DNA of 64,000 nucleotides from the NCBI RefSeq assembly GCF_900099915.1, contig NZ_FNDB01000004.1:186001-250000 (forward strand), read 5' to 3'. This document shows, piece by piece, positions 47,432 through 56,797 of the stretch. Origin of the DNA: Flavobacterium omnivorum. Its GTDB lineage: Bacteria > Bacteroidota > Bacteroidia > Flavobacteriales > Flavobacteriaceae. The notes under the pieces are model-generated. The model searched no databases. It saw only the letters and a list, made by a program, of their open reading frames with translations, and was not told the origin of the DNA. Within the stretch, counting starts at the first letter, position 1; each line of letters opens with the position of its first letter. Position numbers and translations under genes: made by a program.

Positions 47432-48430
47432 ATGAAAAATTTTAAAATTAGACCTACACTTATCACTTTATCTGCTCTTGGCGTTGCCTTTCTTCTTTTG
47501 TCATGGGGAGTTATCGGTCATGAACGAATTAACAGAGCAGCTGTAATGGCATTGCCAAAACCTTTGCAAACTTTTTTTTACAATCACATTGATTTCATTA
47601 CACAAGCATCCACTGTTCCAGATTTAAGAAGGAACATCTTAAATGACAAAATGGAGCCGCCGCGTCATTATTTTGACATGGAGAATTTTGGTGCAGTAGA
47701 GACTTTTCCTAAAACTATGGAAGAAGCAAAGTCTAAATACGATGAGAAATTTTTGACTAAAAACGGAATTTTACCTTGGTATATTCAGGATATGATGGTC
47801 AAATTGACTAAAGCTTTTAAAGATAAAAGAAAAAACGAAATCCTTTTCATTGCGGGTGATTTAGGTCATTATATTGCAGATGCACACATGCCATTGCATA
47901 CTTCAGACAATCATGATGGACAAAATACCAATCAAAAAGGAATTCATTCCCTATGGGAAAGTCGTTTGCCAGAATTATTTGTAAAAAACTATAAATTGAA
48001 TGTAGCACAAGGAAAATATTTAGAAAATGTGGACAAGGCTACTTGGGATATCATTTTTGACACGCACAGTCTAGTGGAACCTTTATTGGCTACCGATAAG
48101 AAACTAAGAACCGCAACCGCTGAAAACAAAATGTATGTAACCGATGCAGCTGGAAATGTTGTCAAAAACAAATATGGAGGAACAGTATATTCAGATGAGT
48201 ATGCTGCTAAATTACACACAGATTTGAATGGAATGGTAGAACAACAAATGAAAAAGGCCATTACAGCTACAGCAAGTTTTTGGTACACGGCTTGGGTAAA
48301 TGCAGGAAAACCGGATTTAAGTACTCTTGACGCTGCAGAACTTACAAAACGCAATAGTAAAACGTTAAAAAAGGATTTAAAAACTTTTGAAAAAGGGAAT
48401 CTTTTTGGTTTGTCAAACGAAAAAGAGTAA
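47432..48430 (+). CDS. S1/P1-type nuclease / zinc phospholipase C family protein, secreted
   Basis: 332 residues from ATG 47432 (an upstream TTG is less likely). The signal segment LITLSALGVAFLLLS is followed at once by WGVIGHERINRAA; in this family the mature N-terminal Trp is a zinc ligand. Further zinc ligands fit in PPRHYFDMENF and in DLGHYIADAHMPLHTSDNHDGQNTNQKG, then HSLWESRLPE, the typical S1-P1 nuclease layout with three zinc ions. Substrates are single-stranded nucleic acids or phospholipids. A terminator follows. Confidence 0.87.
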   Translation: MKNFKIRPTLITLSALGVAFLLLSWGVIGHERINRAAVMALPKPLQTFFYNHIDFITQASTVPDLRRNILNDKMEPPRHYFDMENFGAVETFPKTMEEAKSKYDEKFLTKNGILPWYIQDMMVKLTKAFKDKRKNEILFIAGDLGHYIADAHMPLHTSDNHDGQNTNQKGIHSLWESRLPELFVKNYKLNVAQGKYLENVDKATWDIIFDTHSLVEPLLATDKKLRTATAENKMYVTDAAGNVVKNKYGGTVYSDEYAAKLHTDLNGMVEQQMKKAITATASFWYTAWVNAGKPDLSTLDAAELTKRNSKTLKKDLKTFEKGNLFGLSNEKE

Positions 48431-48451
48431 CGCTATATTTCTAAATGAAAA

Positions 48452-48484
48452 ACGGGTGAAACTTCAATTTCACCCGTTTTTTTA
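48452..48484. terminator. Bidirectional terminator between convergent genes
   Basis: ACGGGTGAAA, loop CTTCAA, TTTCACCCGT, then seven T residues. It serves the nuclease gene (plus) and may also stop the sulfatase gene (minus), whose stop lies just beyond it. Confidence 0.88.
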
Positions 48485-48486
48485 TG

Positions 48487-50586
48487 CTAATTTATTTTTT
48501 GATATTTCTTTTTCTTCAACATATCCGAGGCAGTTTGATAGTACGAAATAGTTTCGTTTACTAAATCTGATCTTTCTTTTTTTAATGGCGTTTGTTCGTA
48601 GAATATTTGGAAATCCAGTGGTACTGTCTGGTTTGGTTTCAACGCTAGCTGAAACTGTTTAACGCTTTTTTTAGGTGAAATAACCGTCAAAATATTGTCT
48701 TTTATTAATCCTAAATCCTGATATGTAGCAATCAAGGCTCTAGGTTTATAATCTGGTTTTAACACATCTTGACCATAAAATTTACTTTGGTATTTAAAGT
48801 TTAATAGCCCTAAAACGGTTGGCATAACATCAATTTGTGACATTAAATTAGTGTAGTTTTGAGGTGCTACAAATCCAGGACTAAAAATCATAGCAGGAAT
48901 TCTGTATTTATCTGCCGGAAGTTCTGTTTTGCCAGCACTCGAAGCACAATGGTCTGCTAAAATGATAAATACAGTATTCGTGAACCAAGGCTGTTTTTTA
49001 GCCATTTCAAAGAATTTTTTGATGGCAAAATCAGTATATTTTACACCACCATCTCGCGATTTTGCATCGCCGGGAATATCAATTTTTCCATTGGGATAAG
49101 TAAAGGGTCTGTGGTTACTCACCGTCATAATATGATTAAAAAATGGCTTGTTAGTAGAAGCCTCTTTATTCATAATCCCAATAGCTTTATTGTACATATC
49201 TTCATCACAAACTCCCCAAATATTATCAAAAGTAATTTCGTTTGGTGCAAACGTCTTTTTATCTACAATTTCGTATTGATTTCCTGCGAAAAAATCTTCC
49301 ATATTATCAAAGAAAGCATCGCCTCCATACATGAATTTGACTGCATATCCTTTTTCTTTAAATATAGCTCCAGTTGAAAATTTATTTTTATTGTCTTTCC
49401 TTTTTACAACACTTTCGCCTGCTGTGGGAGGAAAGCATAAAGTAACCGCTTCAAGACCGCGAACCGTTCTGTTTCCTACCGCATAAAGATTCGTAAAAAC
49501 AAAACTTTTTGTTGCTAAGCTATCTAGAAAAGGAGTGATGTTTTTTTCGTTTCCATACATTTTCATAAATTCCGCACTGTAACTTTCGATCGTTATCAAA
49601 ACCACATTCTTATGGTTTTCAGCAGCTTTACTTTGAATTTGTCTCAAGGTCGTTTCTCCCGATATTTGCGGAATCTGCTGCTTTAATTGTGCATAGGCAT
49701 CAGCACTAGGAACGGTTTTATAAAATTTAAAATAGTCTAGTTCACTATTCATAAATGCCAAATAAAACTTATAAATTCCGTTCGCTTGCAATTCATTTGC
49801 AAAAATATTTTGAGAATTTTCCTTAACTGATAAAGCTGGAATAGCAAAAAGTGACAGTCCAAAAAGAAGGAAATAAATTCCTGAAATTTTCATTTTTTCA
49901 ACGAAATCAGGAATACTCTCGATATAAACTTTCGATTTTTTTACAATAACGTACGTTACTAGTCCAGCAATGATGAAAAGGGCTGAAAATATGGGAATAA
50001 CAGGATACGATTCCATAATATTTCCTATAACTTCATTGGTATAAATTAGATAATTTACAGCTATAAAATTGTACTTCACTCCAAATTCATTCCAAAAAAA
50101 GTATTCACTGATCCCGTTTTGCAAAATTAAAACCACATATAAAAAGATCACAAAGGAAAACAGCCAATACCGAATTTGGCTCCTATATCTAGGTAAAAAA
50201 AGAAGCAATGCGAATAAAATTGTTTTTATCGAAAGAAAGGCAATTACGATTTTGGGTAAAGCACTTCCATATTCATTGAGCACCGTGTTTCCAAAGGAAA
50301 TATAAAGTAACAGTGCAACGAATAATGCAAGGATTAAATAGCCATAAGGTCTAAAATATTTGGAATTAGATATAAAAATAAGGTATAGCCATAAGAAGCC
50401 GCTTACTAGCACAAAAACAAAAAAGTCAGATATAAAGCCAAAGATAAATAAGGATACGGTATCCACCCAAGAAAAGGTAGCTTGAGTTATAGGATGAAAA
50501 AAGAGAATTATTCTTAAAAAAAAACTAACGGTAATATAAAAAAGAAATAAGTAATAGAATGGAGAGACTTTTTTTGATAAATTCAT
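48487..50586 (-). CDS. LTA synthase-like sulfatase-fold membrane protein
   Basis: About 699 residues from the ATG at 50586 (MNLSKKVSPFYYL), preferred over an upstream ATG at 50625 that adds 13 polar residues. Five N-terminal membrane helices are followed by an extracytoplasmic sulfatase domain: NVVLITIESYSAEFM, the nucleophile threonine in AVGNRTVRGLEAV, ILADHCASS, and RIPAMIFSPG. It is the alkaline-phosphatase-superfamily type that transfers phosphoglycerol or phosphoethanolamine to envelope glycolipids. In a Gram-negative it cannot make lipoteichoic acid, so a lipid A or periplasmic glucan substituent is likelier. Confidence 0.88.
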   Translation of the reverse strand: MNLSKKVSPFYYLFLFYITVSFFLRIILFFHPITQATFSWVDTVSLFIFGFISDFFVFVLVSGFLWLYLIFISNSKYFRPYGYLILALFVALLLYISFGNTVLNEYGSALPKIVIAFLSIKTILFALLLFLPRYRSQIRYWLFSFVIFLYVVLILQNGISEYFFWNEFGVKYNFIAVNYLIYTNEVIGNIMESYPVIPIFSALFIIAGLVTYVIVKKSKVYIESIPDFVEKMKISGIYFLLFGLSLFAIPALSVKENSQNIFANELQANGIYKFYLAFMNSELDYFKFYKTVPSADAYAQLKQQIPQISGETTLRQIQSKAAENHKNVVLITIESYSAEFMKMYGNEKNITPFLDSLATKSFVFTNLYAVGNRTVRGLEAVTLCFPPTAGESVVKRKDNKNKFSTGAIFKEKGYAVKFMYGGDAFFDNMEDFFAGNQYEIVDKKTFAPNEITFDNIWGVCDEDMYNKAIGIMNKEASTNKPFFNHIMTVSNHRPFTYPNGKIDIPGDAKSRDGGVKYTDFAIKKFFEMAKKQPWFTNTVFIILADHCASSAGKTELPADKYRIPAMIFSPGFVAPQNYTNLMSQIDVMPTVLGLLNFKYQSKFYGQDVLKPDYKPRALIATYQDLGLIKDNILTVISPKKSVKQFQLALKPNQTVPLDFQIFYEQTPLKKERSDLVNETISYYQTASDMLKKKKYQKIN

Positions 50587-50833
50587 GTATTTATATTTTT
50601 GTGTAAAAATATAATTAATTTTCAAACCTATTTTTTAAGAATAGCTTAATTTTTCATTAAAAAGCTGTCTTAGTATAAATATATTTATCAATTTTAAATG
50701 AATACTATTAAATTTTAAAACTATCGTAAAAATATTTTGAATCTTTAAACGGGTATTTTTATTTTTAAAAATAAAACTAAAACTATTTTTTTTGCGTATG
50801 TAAGTATATGAAGCAACCTAATATAAAATAATC

Positions 50834-51265
50834 ATGACTAGAAAAGAATTTTTTGCGAGAGTAGGATTTGGAGCAGCAACTGTTTTATTGCCAGCTTGTA
50901 TAGCCGGTTTGGCTACGAGCTGCAGCTCAGATGAATCAAGTAATGGTGGTTCTTCAACACCAACCGCTACAAGTAATTTTACTGTTGATACCAGCACTGG
51001 AGCTTTGGCTACAAATGGAGGTTTTATAGTTATGAATGGAATTATAATTGCAAGGACTAATACAGGAACTTTTCTGGCAGTATCTTCTTCATGCACTCAC
51101 GAAGGTGTAACGCTTGGTTATGATAAGTCAGGGAATGTATTTGTTTGTCCAAGACATAATTCTCAGTTTACAAGTACAGGTACCGTTATTTCAGGACCAG
51201 CTCCTTCTAATTTAAAACAATATCAGACAACTTTGTCAGGAACAACTTTGACCGTTATGGTCTAG
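50834..51265 (+). CDS. Rieske-type [2Fe-2S] protein, exported
   Basis: 143 residues. Two-box Rieske motif: CTHEG (C and H) and CPRHNSQF (C and H), the four cluster ligands, with the loop GVTLGYDKSG between. The N-terminus MTRKEFFARVGFGAATVLLPACIAGLATSC looks like a lipoprotein or Tat-like signal (paired R in TRKEFFAR without the full twin Arg), followed by a Ser/Thr-rich linker. Small exported Rieske proteins transfer electrons in the envelope. It lies 125 bp ahead of the thioredoxin-ApbE locus and may be its electron carrier. Confidence 0.88.
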   Translation: MTRKEFFARVGFGAATVLLPACIAGLATSCSSDESSNGGSSTPTATSNFTVDTSTGALATNGGFIVMNGIIIARTNTGTFLAVSSSCTHEGVTLGYDKSGNVFVCPRHNSQFTSTGTVISGPAPSNLKQYQTTLSGTTLTVMV

Positions 51266-51390
51266 CCCTATAAAGAATCATATATATCTGTAAAAAAGCC
51301 GTAAAATTAATTCTGTCTTAATTTTCATAATCAGAAAACCATACTTCACTAGAAATAAATACTTTTACAGTGTTAAAACAGATTTAAAAG

Positions 51391-51825
51391 ATGAAAAAAC
51401 AAGTCATGTTCTTGTTTCTTTTTATAGGAACATTAGGACATTCCCAAAACTGGAAATCTAGTTTTGAAGAAGCAAAATCGCAAGCTATTGCGGAAAATAA
51501 AAATATTATACTCGTGTTTTCTGGATCTGATTGGTGTGCACCATGTATCAAATTAGAAAATACAATTTGGAAGTCTGAAGATTTTAAAAAAGAAGCAGAA
51601 CAGAAATGGGTAATTTATAAAGCTGATTTTCCTAAGAAGAAGGCAAATTTATTGTCAGCAGAGCTTACTGCCAGCAATAAAAAATTAGCAGAACAATACA
51701 ACAAATCAGGAAATTTTCCTTTAGTGTTGCTTTTGGATCAATCAGGAAGTGTTTTAGGAATCACTGGTTACAAAAATGTAACTCCGCAAGAATACTTACA
51801 AATCATTCATTCCTTTGAGAAATAA
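51391..51825 (+). CDS. Exported thioredoxin-family protein
   Basis: 144 residues with an SPI signal (FLFLFIGTLGHSQ). Thioredoxin fold with the redox pair SGSDWCAPCIKLENT, the cis-proline region NFPLVLLLDQSG, and an added helix before it. The CAPC dipeptide is unlike the CGPC of reductants and fits thioredoxin-like proteins of the DUF255/thioredoxin_7 group. Its last base is shared with the ATG of apbE (TAATG), so the two are coupled. It may keep cysteines of the DUF4266 protein, or of other redox-locus members, reduced. Confidence 0.88.
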   Translation: MKKQVMFLFLFIGTLGHSQNWKSSFEEAKSQAIAENKNIILVFSGSDWCAPCIKLENTIWKSEDFKKEAEQKWVIYKADFPKKKANLLSAELTASNKKLAEQYNKSGNFPLVLLLDQSGSVLGITGYKNVTPQEYLQIIHSFEK

Positions 51826-52808
51826 TGAAAAAAATACTCTTCATAGTTTTTTTATTTATAACGGTATTAGCAACTGCTCAAATTACGCACAAGAGAAAGT
51901 TGTTTATGTTAGGAAGTCCTTTTGAGGTTACTGCTGTTGCAAAAGACACTATTAAAGCCAATGAATATATTGATTTGGCTGTAGCCGAAGTAAAACGTGT
52001 CGAGAATTTAATTTCTGATTGGATTCCCACAACACAAATTTCTGAAGTAAATAGAAATGCAGGAATAAAACCAGTAAAAGTAGATGCCGAAGTTTTTGAA
52101 TTGGTAGAACGTTCCATCAAAATTTCTCAAATTACCAATGGTGCATTTGATATATCGTACGCTTCCATGGATAAAATATGGAAATTTGACGGTAGTATGA
52201 AAACTATGCCAACGCAGGAAGCCATAAAAAAATCAGTTGATAAAATTGGATATAAAAACATTATTTTAAATAAAAAAGAACACACCATTTTTCTGAAATC
52301 TGAAGGAATGAAGTTAGGATTGGGTGGTATTGGTCAAGGATATATTGCAGATAAAGTGAAAGATTTATTGTTTTCAAAAGGCTGTCTTTCCGGAATTATA
52401 AATGTTTCTGGCGATATTAATGCTTGGGGAAAACAACCAGACGGAAAATCTTGGAATGTTGGAATAGTAAATCCTTTGAACAAAAATAAAATATTTGCAA
52501 CTTTTCCTATTGAAGATAGCGCCGTAGAAACATCTGGTAGTTATGAAAAGTACGTTATTTTTAATGGCATGCGCTATTCTCATATTATTGATCCTAGAAC
52601 AGGTTATCCGGCGACAGGAGTAGTAAGTGTATCCGTTTTTGCTAAAAAAACTGAAATCGCAGATGCTTTAGCTACTGGGATTTTTGTGCTTGGGGTGGAT
52701 GTTGGGTTGGATTTAGTAAATCAAATAAAAGGTGTTGAATGTATTATTGTAGATGATAAAGGCAAGATTCATTCCTCCAATGGTATTGATGTTCAAAAAT
52801 ATAATTAA
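51825..52808 (+). CDS. apbE: FAD:protein FMN transferase ApbE
   Basis: 327 residues with an SPI signal (LFIVFLFITVLATAQ). The ApbE fold is shown by LGGIGQGYIADKV, INVSGDINAWGKQ, HIIDPRTGYPA (the Asp that binds Mg and phosphate) and the AD-ALATGIFVLG segment. It attaches FMN covalently to Thr or Ser in exported proteins. No FMN_bind or NqrC-like target is nearby, so the acceptor may be a protein of this locus; the DUF3570 gene downstream carries matching motifs (see findings). Coupled to the thioredoxin gene upstream and 15 bp ahead of the DUF4266 gene. Confidence 0.93.
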   Translation: MKKILFIVFLFITVLATAQITHKRKLFMLGSPFEVTAVAKDTIKANEYIDLAVAEVKRVENLISDWIPTTQISEVNRNAGIKPVKVDAEVFELVERSIKISQITNGAFDISYASMDKIWKFDGSMKTMPTQEAIKKSVDKIGYKNIILNKKEHTIFLKSEGMKLGLGGIGQGYIADKVKDLLFSKGCLSGIINVSGDINAWGKQPDGKSWNVGIVNPLNKNKIFATFPIEDSAVETSGSYEKYVIFNGMRYSHIIDPRTGYPATGVVSVSVFAKKTEIADALATGIFVLGVDVGLDLVNQIKGVECIIVDDKGKIHSSNGIDVQKYN

Positions 52809-52823
52809 ATAAAAACAGTGAAG

Positions 52824-53036
52824 ATGATAAAGAAAATAGCCTTTGTGTTTTTTACAGCATTGATTTTACAATCCTGCAGCTCCGTGAAAGAATATGAGAA
52901 GGAAAATATTAACGATCCTGATATGAAACTATCAGCACGAACGGCGGAACGTTATGAGACTTCTTTTCAAGTGTATCGGGAAGCTGCTGCCGGAGCCAAT
53001 GGAGGAAAATCTGGTGGAGGTTGCGGATGCAACTGA
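52824..53036 (+). CDS. DUF4266 lipoprotein
   Basis: 70 residues from ATG 52824 (a GTG six bases earlier is also possible). Lipobox ILQSC, then the DUF4266 core KEYEKENINDPDMKLSARTAERYETSFQVYREAA and a Gly-rich end GGKSGGGCGCN with a closing CGC pair. Anchored outside the cytoplasm. I know this family mainly as a partner of ApbE and DUF3570 genes in Bacteroidota; its function is undescribed as far as I know. The terminal cysteines could bind metal or be the thioredoxin substrate. Confidence 0.85.
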   Translation: MIKKIAFVFFTALILQSCSSVKEYEKENINDPDMKLSARTAERYETSFQVYREAAAGANGGKSGGGCGCN

Positions 53037-53079
53037 TTAAAACTATGAATTTAGATCCTAAATTTCAATCCTTCAAAAA

Positions 53080-54522
53080 ATGAAAATAAAAATTTTATCT
53101 TTTTTTTTCCTACTGACTACCGCTGCTTTTGCACAAGATAAAGAGCCCGTATTCAAAAAAAGAGTGCTAGAAAGTACGGAAGTTGACTTTTTAGCCAGTT
53201 ACTACGATCAAAATGGTTCAAGATCAGCTGTTTCAGGCGGTATAGGATCTGAAAAACTTACAGATGTAGCCTCAAATATTGTGGTGGCAATGCCATTAAA
53301 TGATGATGATGTTTTGACTATTGATTTGGGAATATCAGCCTATTCATCAGCTTCTTCCAGTAATATTAATCCATTTAATTCCACTGGTGCTTCTGGCGGA
53401 GGAGGTGGTGACGATGATAGAATTGCTGGCGGTCAAAAAGCTGCGGCTACGGGACCTACCGGAACACCATGGCAAGCTTCCTCCGGTGCTTCAAAAAGTG
53501 ACCAGCTAGTTTCTGTTGTTGCAAATTACAGTCATAGCAGCGATTCCAGGAATTTTATTTGGAATACAGATGTTTCTTTCTCCAATGAATACGATTACAC
53601 TTCTGTTGGGTTTGGAGGAGGAATTGCAGGTCTTTTTAATGAAAAAAATACAGAATTAAGCTTGAAAGTAAATGCATATTTAGATCAATGGAGACCAATT
53701 TATCCAACGGAATTGCATGAATATTCTAAATATGGTTCTAATTTTTTAAACCAAGGCTATTTTAATGGGGTAACGGTTTTAGATCAAAATGGACAATCTA
53801 CAACCAATTATTTGCCATCAGCATTTCAAAAGATAAATGCAGTAAATAGGAACTCTTTCTCAGCATCCGTAGGGTTTTCTCAGGTTTTATCTAAAAAATT
53901 ACAAGTTTCCATATTCTTTGATGTATTGCAGCAGCAAGGATTATTGTCTTCCCCATATCACCGAATCTATTTTGCCGACAAAGCTAATTTTTATATTGGA
54001 CAAGCACAATACATTAATAATTATGAAAGTACAAGCAATGCTGGAGTCTATAAATTAGCAGACGATATCGAAAGATTACCAGATTCTCGTTTCAAACTAC
54101 CTATTGGAGCCCGTTTAAATTATTATATTAACGAACGTTTCTTGTTAAGAACGTATTATCGTTTTTACTCAGATAATTGGGACATTCGGTCTCATACCGC
54201 TACTATTGAACTTCCGGTGAAATTATCAGACAAGTTTACTGTTTTTCCAATGTATCGGTACTATACACAAATAGCTTCTAAATATTACGCACCGTACGAA
54301 ACACATTTATCCACAGAAAAATTTTATACTTCTGATGCGGATTTAGCCACATTTGATGCTAATCAATACGGTTTTGGTATCAACTATACGGATATTTTTA
54401 CAGCCTCGAAAGTATGGAAATTTGGTTTGAAAAACATTGATTTTAGATTCAATCACTATGAACGAAGTGATAATCTTAAGGCTAATATTGCTACAATTGG
54501 TTTCAAGTTTGTAATGCAATAA
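53080..54522 (+). CDS. DUF3570 outer membrane protein
   Basis: 480 residues with an SPI signal (FFFLLTTAAFAQ). Alternating short strands, many aromatic residues, and the final IGFKFVMQ suggest an outer membrane beta-barrel, as predicted for DUF3570. A low-complexity loop (residues 100-140) is rich in Gly, Ser and Asp and contains TGAS (102-105) and SGAS (135-138), each a loose match to the ApbE acceptor pattern [S/T]GA[S/T]. Lies 44 bp after the DUF4266 gene. It is probably the surface partner of the redox locus. Confidence 0.85.
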   Translation: MKIKILSFFFLLTTAAFAQDKEPVFKKRVLESTEVDFLASYYDQNGSRSAVSGGIGSEKLTDVASNIVVAMPLNDDDVLTIDLGISAYSSASSSNINPFNSTGASGGGGGDDDRIAGGQKAAATGPTGTPWQASSGASKSDQLVSVVANYSHSSDSRNFIWNTDVSFSNEYDYTSVGFGGGIAGLFNEKNTELSLKVNAYLDQWRPIYPTELHEYSKYGSNFLNQGYFNGVTVLDQNGQSTTNYLPSAFQKINAVNRNSFSASVGFSQVLSKKLQVSIFFDVLQQQGLLSSPYHRIYFADKANFYIGQAQYINNYESTSNAGVYKLADDIERLPDSRFKLPIGARLNYYINERFLLRTYYRFYSDNWDIRSHTATIELPVKLSDKFTVFPMYRYYTQIASKYYAPYETHLSTEKFYTSDADLATFDANQYGFGINYTDIFTASKVWKFGLKNIDFRFNHYERSDNLKANIATIGFKFVMQ

Positions 54523-54549
54523 AGCTTAAATTTACAAAAAAAGTATAAA

Positions 54550-55212
54550 ATGCACATATTAATTGTAGAGGATGAAGCGGGCATTGTTCAATTTATTCAG
54601 CAAGGGTTAGAAGAAGAAGGATATAAGATTACTAGTGCTTCTGATGGCTTAATGGGTTTTCAGTTAACTCAAAAAGAGAATTTTGATCTTATTCTGCTGG
54701 ATTGGATGCTTCCAAAAATGACTGGTTTAGAATTGTGTAAAGCCATTCGATTGAAAAACAACAGTACTCCAATTATATTTTTGACTGCTAAAGATACGAT
54801 TCAAGAAACTATTGAAGGACTCAAAGCAGGCGCTAACGATTATATAAAGAAACCGTTTAGTTTTGATGAATTAGTGGAACGGATTAAAATTCATTTTAGA
54901 AACCATAAAGAAAACGAAATTCTGACTCTTGGTGCTATTGAAATCGATACCGTCAAACATCAGGTTTTGATCAATAAAAACGAAGTAGCACTAACACAAC
55001 GTGAATTTGAACTCCTAAGTTATTTAGTAACAAACAAAGGAAAAGTATGCACTAGAACTCAAATTATTGAAGATGTTTGGGACATCCATTTTGAGTATGA
55101 CACTGGTGTTATCGATGTTTTTATAAATGCCATACGCAAAAAATTAAACTTAAAAATAGAAGAAGATTATATAAAAACCGTCCGCGGTGTAGGTTATATT
55201 GCTAATGACTAA
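54550..55212 (+). CDS. OmpR-family response regulator
   Basis: 220 residues. Receiver with D51 in LLDWMLPKMTG, Thr in IIFLTAKD and Lys in YIKKPFSFDEL, then an OmpR winged helix (NEVALTQREFELLSYLVTNKGKVCTRTQIIEDVWD...VIDVFINAIRKKL). It overlaps the kinase gene by 8 bases, so they are a pair. It is 28 bp past the DUF3570 gene and upstream of the metal efflux genes, and could control either. Confidence 0.93.
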   Translation: MHILIVEDEAGIVQFIQQGLEEEGYKITSASDGLMGFQLTQKENFDLILLDWMLPKMTGLELCKAIRLKNNSTPIIFLTAKDTIQETIEGLKAGANDYIKKPFSFDELVERIKIHFRNHKENEILTLGAIEIDTVKHQVLINKNEVALTQREFELLSYLVTNKGKVCTRTQIIEDVWDIHFEYDTGVIDVFINAIRKKLNLKIEEDYIKTVRGVGYIAND

Positions 55213-56605
55213 AAAAATGCTACAACTTTCCTTTAAAAATCGAATTGCTTCACATTATATTATAACTACTGCATTATTAATTTTTGTAGTTTTTTTTATT
55301 ATCTATTCTATTGTTAGGTTTAGTGTTTACAGCCATGTAAATACTGATATTAACATTGAAGTGGAAAAACATCTTACTGAAATTGAAGTTGTGGGTACTA
55401 GTTTTCATTTGATTCATGAAGAGGAGTGGAAGGAACGGGAGCACAATACACTTGATGTAAATCCAGTATTTATTCAATTTATTGATAAAAAAGGAGTTGT
55501 GATTGAAAAATCTCCCAATCTCAAAAAACAAACCTTGACCTATTTTTCTAAAAAAATTGATAATGAGGTTTTTGACACAAAATTAGAAACAAACACTATT
55601 CGTCAAATTCAGGTCCCCATTTATCAAAAGACCAAGGTAATTGGTTATATACTTATAGCGATGTCACTGGAAGACGCCTCATTAGTGCTTAACAATTTAT
55701 CTGAAGTGCTTATTATTGTATATCCTTTAATTTTAATTTTGCTGTTCTTCATTGCTCGATTTATTGCTGGAAGAAGTATCAAACCCATTAGTGCTATTAT
55801 TAAAACTTCCAATGTTATTACCAAAGACAATTTGACTTCTAGAATTCCGATGCCCCAAAATAGAGATGAACTTTTTGTTTTGTCTCAAACAATCAATAAT
55901 TTATTAGACCGTATTGAAACCGCCGTTGAAAGGGAGAAACAATTTACTTCCGATGCATCTCATGAACTAAGAACTCCTTTAACCGTTATAAAAGGTACTT
56001 TGGAGGTTTTAACACGAAAACCAAGAGATGCTGCTGAATACCAAGAAAAGATTAATTTTTGTGTAAAAGAAGTGAATCGGTTGAATCACTTAGTAGATCA
56101 GCTTCTCCTATTGGCGCGATTTGAAAACCAAAAGCAAACCTTAAAAATTGAAAAGGTATACTTGAATGCTTTAATACTCGATACGCTAACACTGTATTCC
56201 GGTAAAATAAATAATAAAAAAATCAATGTAAAATATTCGTTTTTAAAAGATTACTTTATAGAATCCGATAATTATTTAGTAGTAACTATAATTAGTAATA
56301 TTGTTTCTAACGCAATAAAGTATTCTTCTGAAAATGGAGAAATCTCAATCTTGCTTTCGGAAGAAAACAATAAAATTATTTGTTCAATATCTGATAAAGG
56401 AATAGGAATTGCCAAAGAAGATTTAGACAAAATTTTTAATCCATTTTATCGCTCCAGTCCAACAAATAATCCTGAAATTAAGGGCTATGGTTTGGGATTA
56501 TCAATAGTAAAAAGAATTACACAATTGCTTAATATTGGATTTGAAATACATAGTGAACTCAGTAAAGGGAGTACTTTTATTTTATATTTAATTAGGATAC
56601 CTTAA
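55205..56605 (+). CDS. Membrane sensor histidine kinase
   Basis: 466 residues from ATG 55205. Two membrane segments (about 18-40 and 170-190) flank a periplasmic region, then HAMP, HisKA with H253 in SDASHELRTPLTV, and an HATPase with N and G boxes (ISNAIKYSSENG, GIGIAKEDL, GLGLSIVKR). It is the cognate kinase of the OmpR regulator. The layout recalls copper or silver sensors of the CusS type, and the neighbouring CusA-like pump supports that, but no His- or Met-rich metal motif stands out in the sensor part. Confidence 0.92.
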   Translation: MTKKMLQLSFKNRIASHYIITTALLIFVVFFIIYSIVRFSVYSHVNTDINIEVEKHLTEIEVVGTSFHLIHEEEWKEREHNTLDVNPVFIQFIDKKGVVIEKSPNLKKQTLTYFSKKIDNEVFDTKLETNTIRQIQVPIYQKTKVIGYILIAMSLEDASLVLNNLSEVLIIVYPLILILLFFIARFIAGRSIKPISAIIKTSNVITKDNLTSRIPMPQNRDELFVLSQTINNLLDRIETAVEREKQFTSDASHELRTPLTVIKGTLEVLTRKPRDAAEYQEKINFCVKEVNRLNHLVDQLLLLARFENQKQTLKIEKVYLNALILDTLTLYSGKINNKKINVKYSFLKDYFIESDNYLVVTIISNIVSNAIKYSSENGEISILLSEENNKIICSISDKGIGIAKEDLDKIFNPFYRSSPTNNPEIKGYGLGLSIVKRITQLLNIGFEIHSELSKGSTFILYLIRIP

Positions 56606-56785
56606 GGAATTCTTAAGGTAATCTTCCAGATTATGCTTTACATTTATACTTTTTAACGGCATTTAAACAATGTCAATTTTAAAATAAGTTATTTGCTGAT
56701 TAATCTTCTTTAAAACAAGGTTTTTATTTAACCATAACTGAAGTTTAGTTTAGTATTCAACTTAAAATAAAATCTAAAAAGTACT

Positions 56786-56793
56786 TATATTTG
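56786..56793 (+). promoter_or_regulatory. Putative promoter -7 box for the metal efflux operon
   Basis: TATATTTG matches TAnnTTTG and lies 4 bases from the GTG of the small protein gene, so the transcript could be nearly leaderless. Confidence 0.5.
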
Positions 56794-56797
56794 TTTC

